Origin: Chitinophaga pinensis
GTDB lineage: Bacteria; Bacteroidota; Bacteroidia; Chitinophagales; Chitinophagaceae
Length of the DNA stretch: 6,742 nt
Reading direction: 5' to 3'
Assembly (NCBI GenBank): GCA_943324055.2
Contig: CALPKD020000073.1
Coordinates: forward strand, 1-6,742
Shown in pieces: positions 4,677 to 6,742 of the stretch (positions are counted from its first letter, which is position 1; every line of letters starts with the position of its first letter). Under the pieces are notes generated by a model, which was not told the origin of the DNA, searched no databases, and saw only the letters and a list, made by a program, of their open reading frames with translations. Both the position numbers and the translations under genes were made by a program.

Positions 4677-6742
4677 AAATTATTGCTTGTATGTTTTTTC
4701 TCTTTGTTTATCCAATTCGCACAAAGCCAGTATGCGAATCCACCAATCATTAGAACGGATAAAATTAGTATCGCAAGAGATGCTTATGGCGTACCTCATA
4801 TTTTTGCACCCACCGATCCCGAAGTAGCCTATGGCTTGGCTTGGGCGCATGCCGAGGACGATTTTACAACGATACAAACACTAATACTAACCGGTCAAGG
4901 AAAGATTTCCACTTATTTAGGTAAGAAGGGCGCCCCTATTGATTTTGTATTTGGGCTACTAAACACAAAAGCAACTGTTCATGCACAAATGGACCAATTT
5001 GATCCAAAGATGATTCAGTTGGTTAAGGGCTATTTACTAGGATTAGAAGCGTATGCAAAAGCGCATCCCGAAAAAGTACTTAACAAACATGTATTCCCAA
5101 TTAGCATTGAAGACTACTTGGCATCAACCGCTTTTTCGGTTGCTATTTTTTGTGGGGTAGACAAAGCTTTGCCTAAAATATTAAATGGTACCATCCCTCA
5201 TTTGCAAGGATTCACAGGAGAAGGGAGTAATGCATTTGCAATTAATGCCAATAAATCGGCGTCAGGTGAAACCATGTTAGTTATAAATGCTCACCAACCC
5301 ATTGAAGGACCTACCGCTTTTTATGAAGCACATTTACAAAGCGAGGAAGGATGGGATATACTTGGGGGGCTGTTCCCAGGAGGACCCTTAATTTTTCATG
5401 GAGTAACTCCAAATTTAGCTTGGGCACATACCGTTAATTTTCAAGATAAAATTGACATCTATCAACTAGAAACCAGCAAGTCGCATCCACATCAATATAA
5501 AGTTGACGGCAATTGGTTGCCACTAGAAAAGCGAAAAATTAAATTAAATATAAAAGGAATTCCTTTCCCAATTTACAAAACAGTTTACCAATCTATTTAT
5601 GGCCCAACTGTTGCAACACCTAAAGGGGAATACTTTTCGATGCGCTTACCTGCATTAATGGATGCGGGCGCATTACAACAATGGTATGCAATGAACAAGG
5701 CTACCAACTTTACTGAATTCAAAACGGCTTTGGAACAAAATCATTTGCCAATGTTTAATATTATGTATGCAGATAAAAAAGATACTATATTTTATATTTC
5801 AAACGGTAAAATGCCTTACCGAAATGCAGATACTAGTTTTCATTGGAATAGCACTTTGCCAGGAAACACAACTGCAACTTTATGGACCAAGTTTAAACCA
5901 TTAAGTGCATTGCCGCAATATATAAATCCAAAGAGTGGCTATTTATTTAATACCAATCACTCTCCATTTTTAGCAACTGCAGAAGCAGACAATTTAAACC
6001 CAAAAGCATTTGATGTAAATGATGGATATGAAACGTATCACGATAACAGAAGTAAGCGTGCAAAGGATTTGATTGACGGATTTGACAAAATATCCTATGC
6101 TGATTTGAAAAAGATAAAATTTGATCGTCAGCTACCCAATCCAATTTTATTCCCTTACGGATTTAATGCAGACTCCATGTTTCTTGTAGACGAAACAAAA
6201 CATCCACAACTTGCAAGTATTATTACAACCCTAAAAACCTGGGACCATAATGCAGTAGCCGAAAGTAAAGGCGCCTTAATTTATAACTTAGCCTATTACT
6301 ATGTGCCACAAGTAATGCAAGGACGTAAAAACGATAAATTAACAATTGACGAAGCAGTAACAACGTATCAAATGATTTATGATTTTTTACAAAAAAATTA
6401 TGGCACAACCGATCTTGTTTTAGGAGACGTTCAACGATTGGTTAGAGGAACCGAAAATTGGGCACAAGGGGGTATGCCAGATGTACTTGCAGCAGTCATG
6501 TCAGAGCCTTTTGGAGAAGGGAAAAGAAAAATGAATAGTGGAGATGCCTATATTGGATTCGTTAAATTTCCAAAAGATGGAGGCTTGCCGTTGATTGAAA
6601 CAGTCAATACTTTTGGTGCAAGCTTCAATAAAGGAGACAAACATTTTAACGACCAACGCCCTTTATACCAAGCGCAGCAAGTAAAGAAAATGACTTTGGA
6701 TAAAACAGAAATTTTGAAAACTGCAGAACGCGTTTATCATCC
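4674..6742 (+). CDS. Secreted penicillin acylase / PvdQ-like acylase family protein, second paralog (3' end cut by window)
   Basis: The frame is open from ATG 4674 to the right edge: 689 full codons and no stop. The signal peptide is about residues 1-18 (MKLLLVCFFSLFIQFAQS). The alpha chain has ISIARDAYGVPHIFA (31-45) and WAHAEDDF. The autocleavage site is GEGSNAF, with S185 as the probable nucleophile and H207 (NAH) exactly 22 residues later, as in the first paralog and as recalled for PvdQ. VYQSIYGP (304-311) and QQWYAMNKA (335-343) closely resemble PvdQ segments I remember. N426/N428 in GYLFNTNHSPF is the probable oxyanion Asn. The visible sequence ends AERVYHP; the first paralog ends SYKPGFER, so only a few residues are probably missing. 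The linker before Ser is about 20 residues shorter than in the first paralog and the protein is shorter overall. Likely activity: periplasmic deacylation of N-acylated small molecules, with AHL a reasonable but unproven candidate. The start is supported by the signal peptide and the ACCTATTATG context. Confidence 0.92.
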   Translation, partial: MKLLLVCFFSLFIQFAQSQYANPPIIRTDKISIARDAYGVPHIFAPTDPEVAYGLAWAHAEDDFTTIQTLILTGQGKISTYLGKKGAPIDFVFGLLNTKATVHAQMDQFDPKMIQLVKGYLLGLEAYAKAHPEKVLNKHVFPISIEDYLASTAFSVAIFCGVDKALPKILNGTIPHLQGFTGEGSNAFAINANKSASGETMLVINAHQPIEGPTAFYEAHLQSEEGWDILGGLFPGGPLIFHGVTPNLAWAHTVNFQDKIDIYQLETSKSHPHQYKVDGNWLPLEKRKIKLNIKGIPFPIYKTVYQSIYGPTVATPKGEYFSMRLPALMDAGALQQWYAMNKATNFTEFKTALEQNHLPMFNIMYADKKDTIFYISNGKMPYRNADTSFHWNSTLPGNTTATLWTKFKPLSALPQYINPKSGYLFNTNHSPFLATAEADNLNPKAFDVNDGYETYHDNRSKRAKDLIDGFDKISYADLKKIKFDRQLPNPILFPYGFNADSMFLVDETKHPQLASIITTLKTWDHNAVAESKGALIYNLAYYYVPQVMQGRKNDKLTIDEAVTTYQMIYDFLQKNYGTTDLVLGDVQRLVRGTENWAQGGMPDVLAAVMSEPFGEGKRKMNSGDAYIGFVKFPKDGGLPLIETVNTFGASFNKGDKHFNDQRPLYQAQQVKKMTLDKTEILKTAERVYH

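Noticed and set aside
4541..4753. A 70-codon plus-strand open frame across the HAD start and the second acylase start
   Set aside because: It overlaps two well-supported genes in other frames, and its protein shows no recognisable motif.
5947..6408. Minus-strand open frames of about 60 codons opposite the second acylase
   Set aside because: The opposite strand encodes conserved acylase sequence, and these frames carry no motif or start context of their own.

Overview
This AT-rich window looks like a piece of a Bacteroidota chromosome, most likely the Chitinophagaceae/Sphingobacteriales side. The case rests on short A/T-rich leaders with no Shine-Dalgarno sequence, a TAnnTTTG-type promoter element before at least one gene, a Tat-exported sugar phosphate isomerase-like protein, and secreted penicillin-acylase-family enzymes. 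Assignment below phylum level is inference. I see no mobile element, CRISPR array, tRNA or rRNA.

Left part (1-1137, + strand): the last 38 codons of a gene cut by the window edge, possibly an amidohydrolase, are followed 29 bp later by a Tat-signal TIM-barrel sugar phosphate isomerase/epimerase (148-1074). A strong intrinsic terminator (1098-1136) closes this unit.

Middle and right part (1138-6742): two different peptidase S45 (penicillin acylase / AHL-acylase superfamily) genes lie on the + strand, at 1172-3424 and from 4674 past the right edge. Both have signal peptides, a Gly-Ser-Asn autocleavage site, a His exactly 22 residues after the nucleophile Ser, and a downstream Asn motif, so both look like intact periplasmic Ntn hydrolases. 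Between them lie two minus-strand genes: a LuxR/NarL-type regulator with a degenerate receiver domain (3364-4068), whose 3' end overlaps the first acylase tail to tail by 61 bp, and a small cap-less HAD phosphatase-like protein (4236-4577), which is divergent from the second acylase. The second acylase is open from its ATG to the window end, with 689 complete codons and no stop, and probably lacks only a few C-terminal residues here.

How they work together: the acylases probably hydrolyse amide bonds of small acylated molecules (N-acyl homoserine lactones, acyl-peptides, acyl-amino acids or beta-lactams) in the periplasm; the substrate cannot be read from the sequence. The regulator and both acylases share the same ten bases, ACCTATTATG, at their start codons, with partial similarity further upstream. 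That shared leader, the tail-to-tail overlap and the paired but diverged acylases are the most interesting features. No wholly new system is demonstrated.
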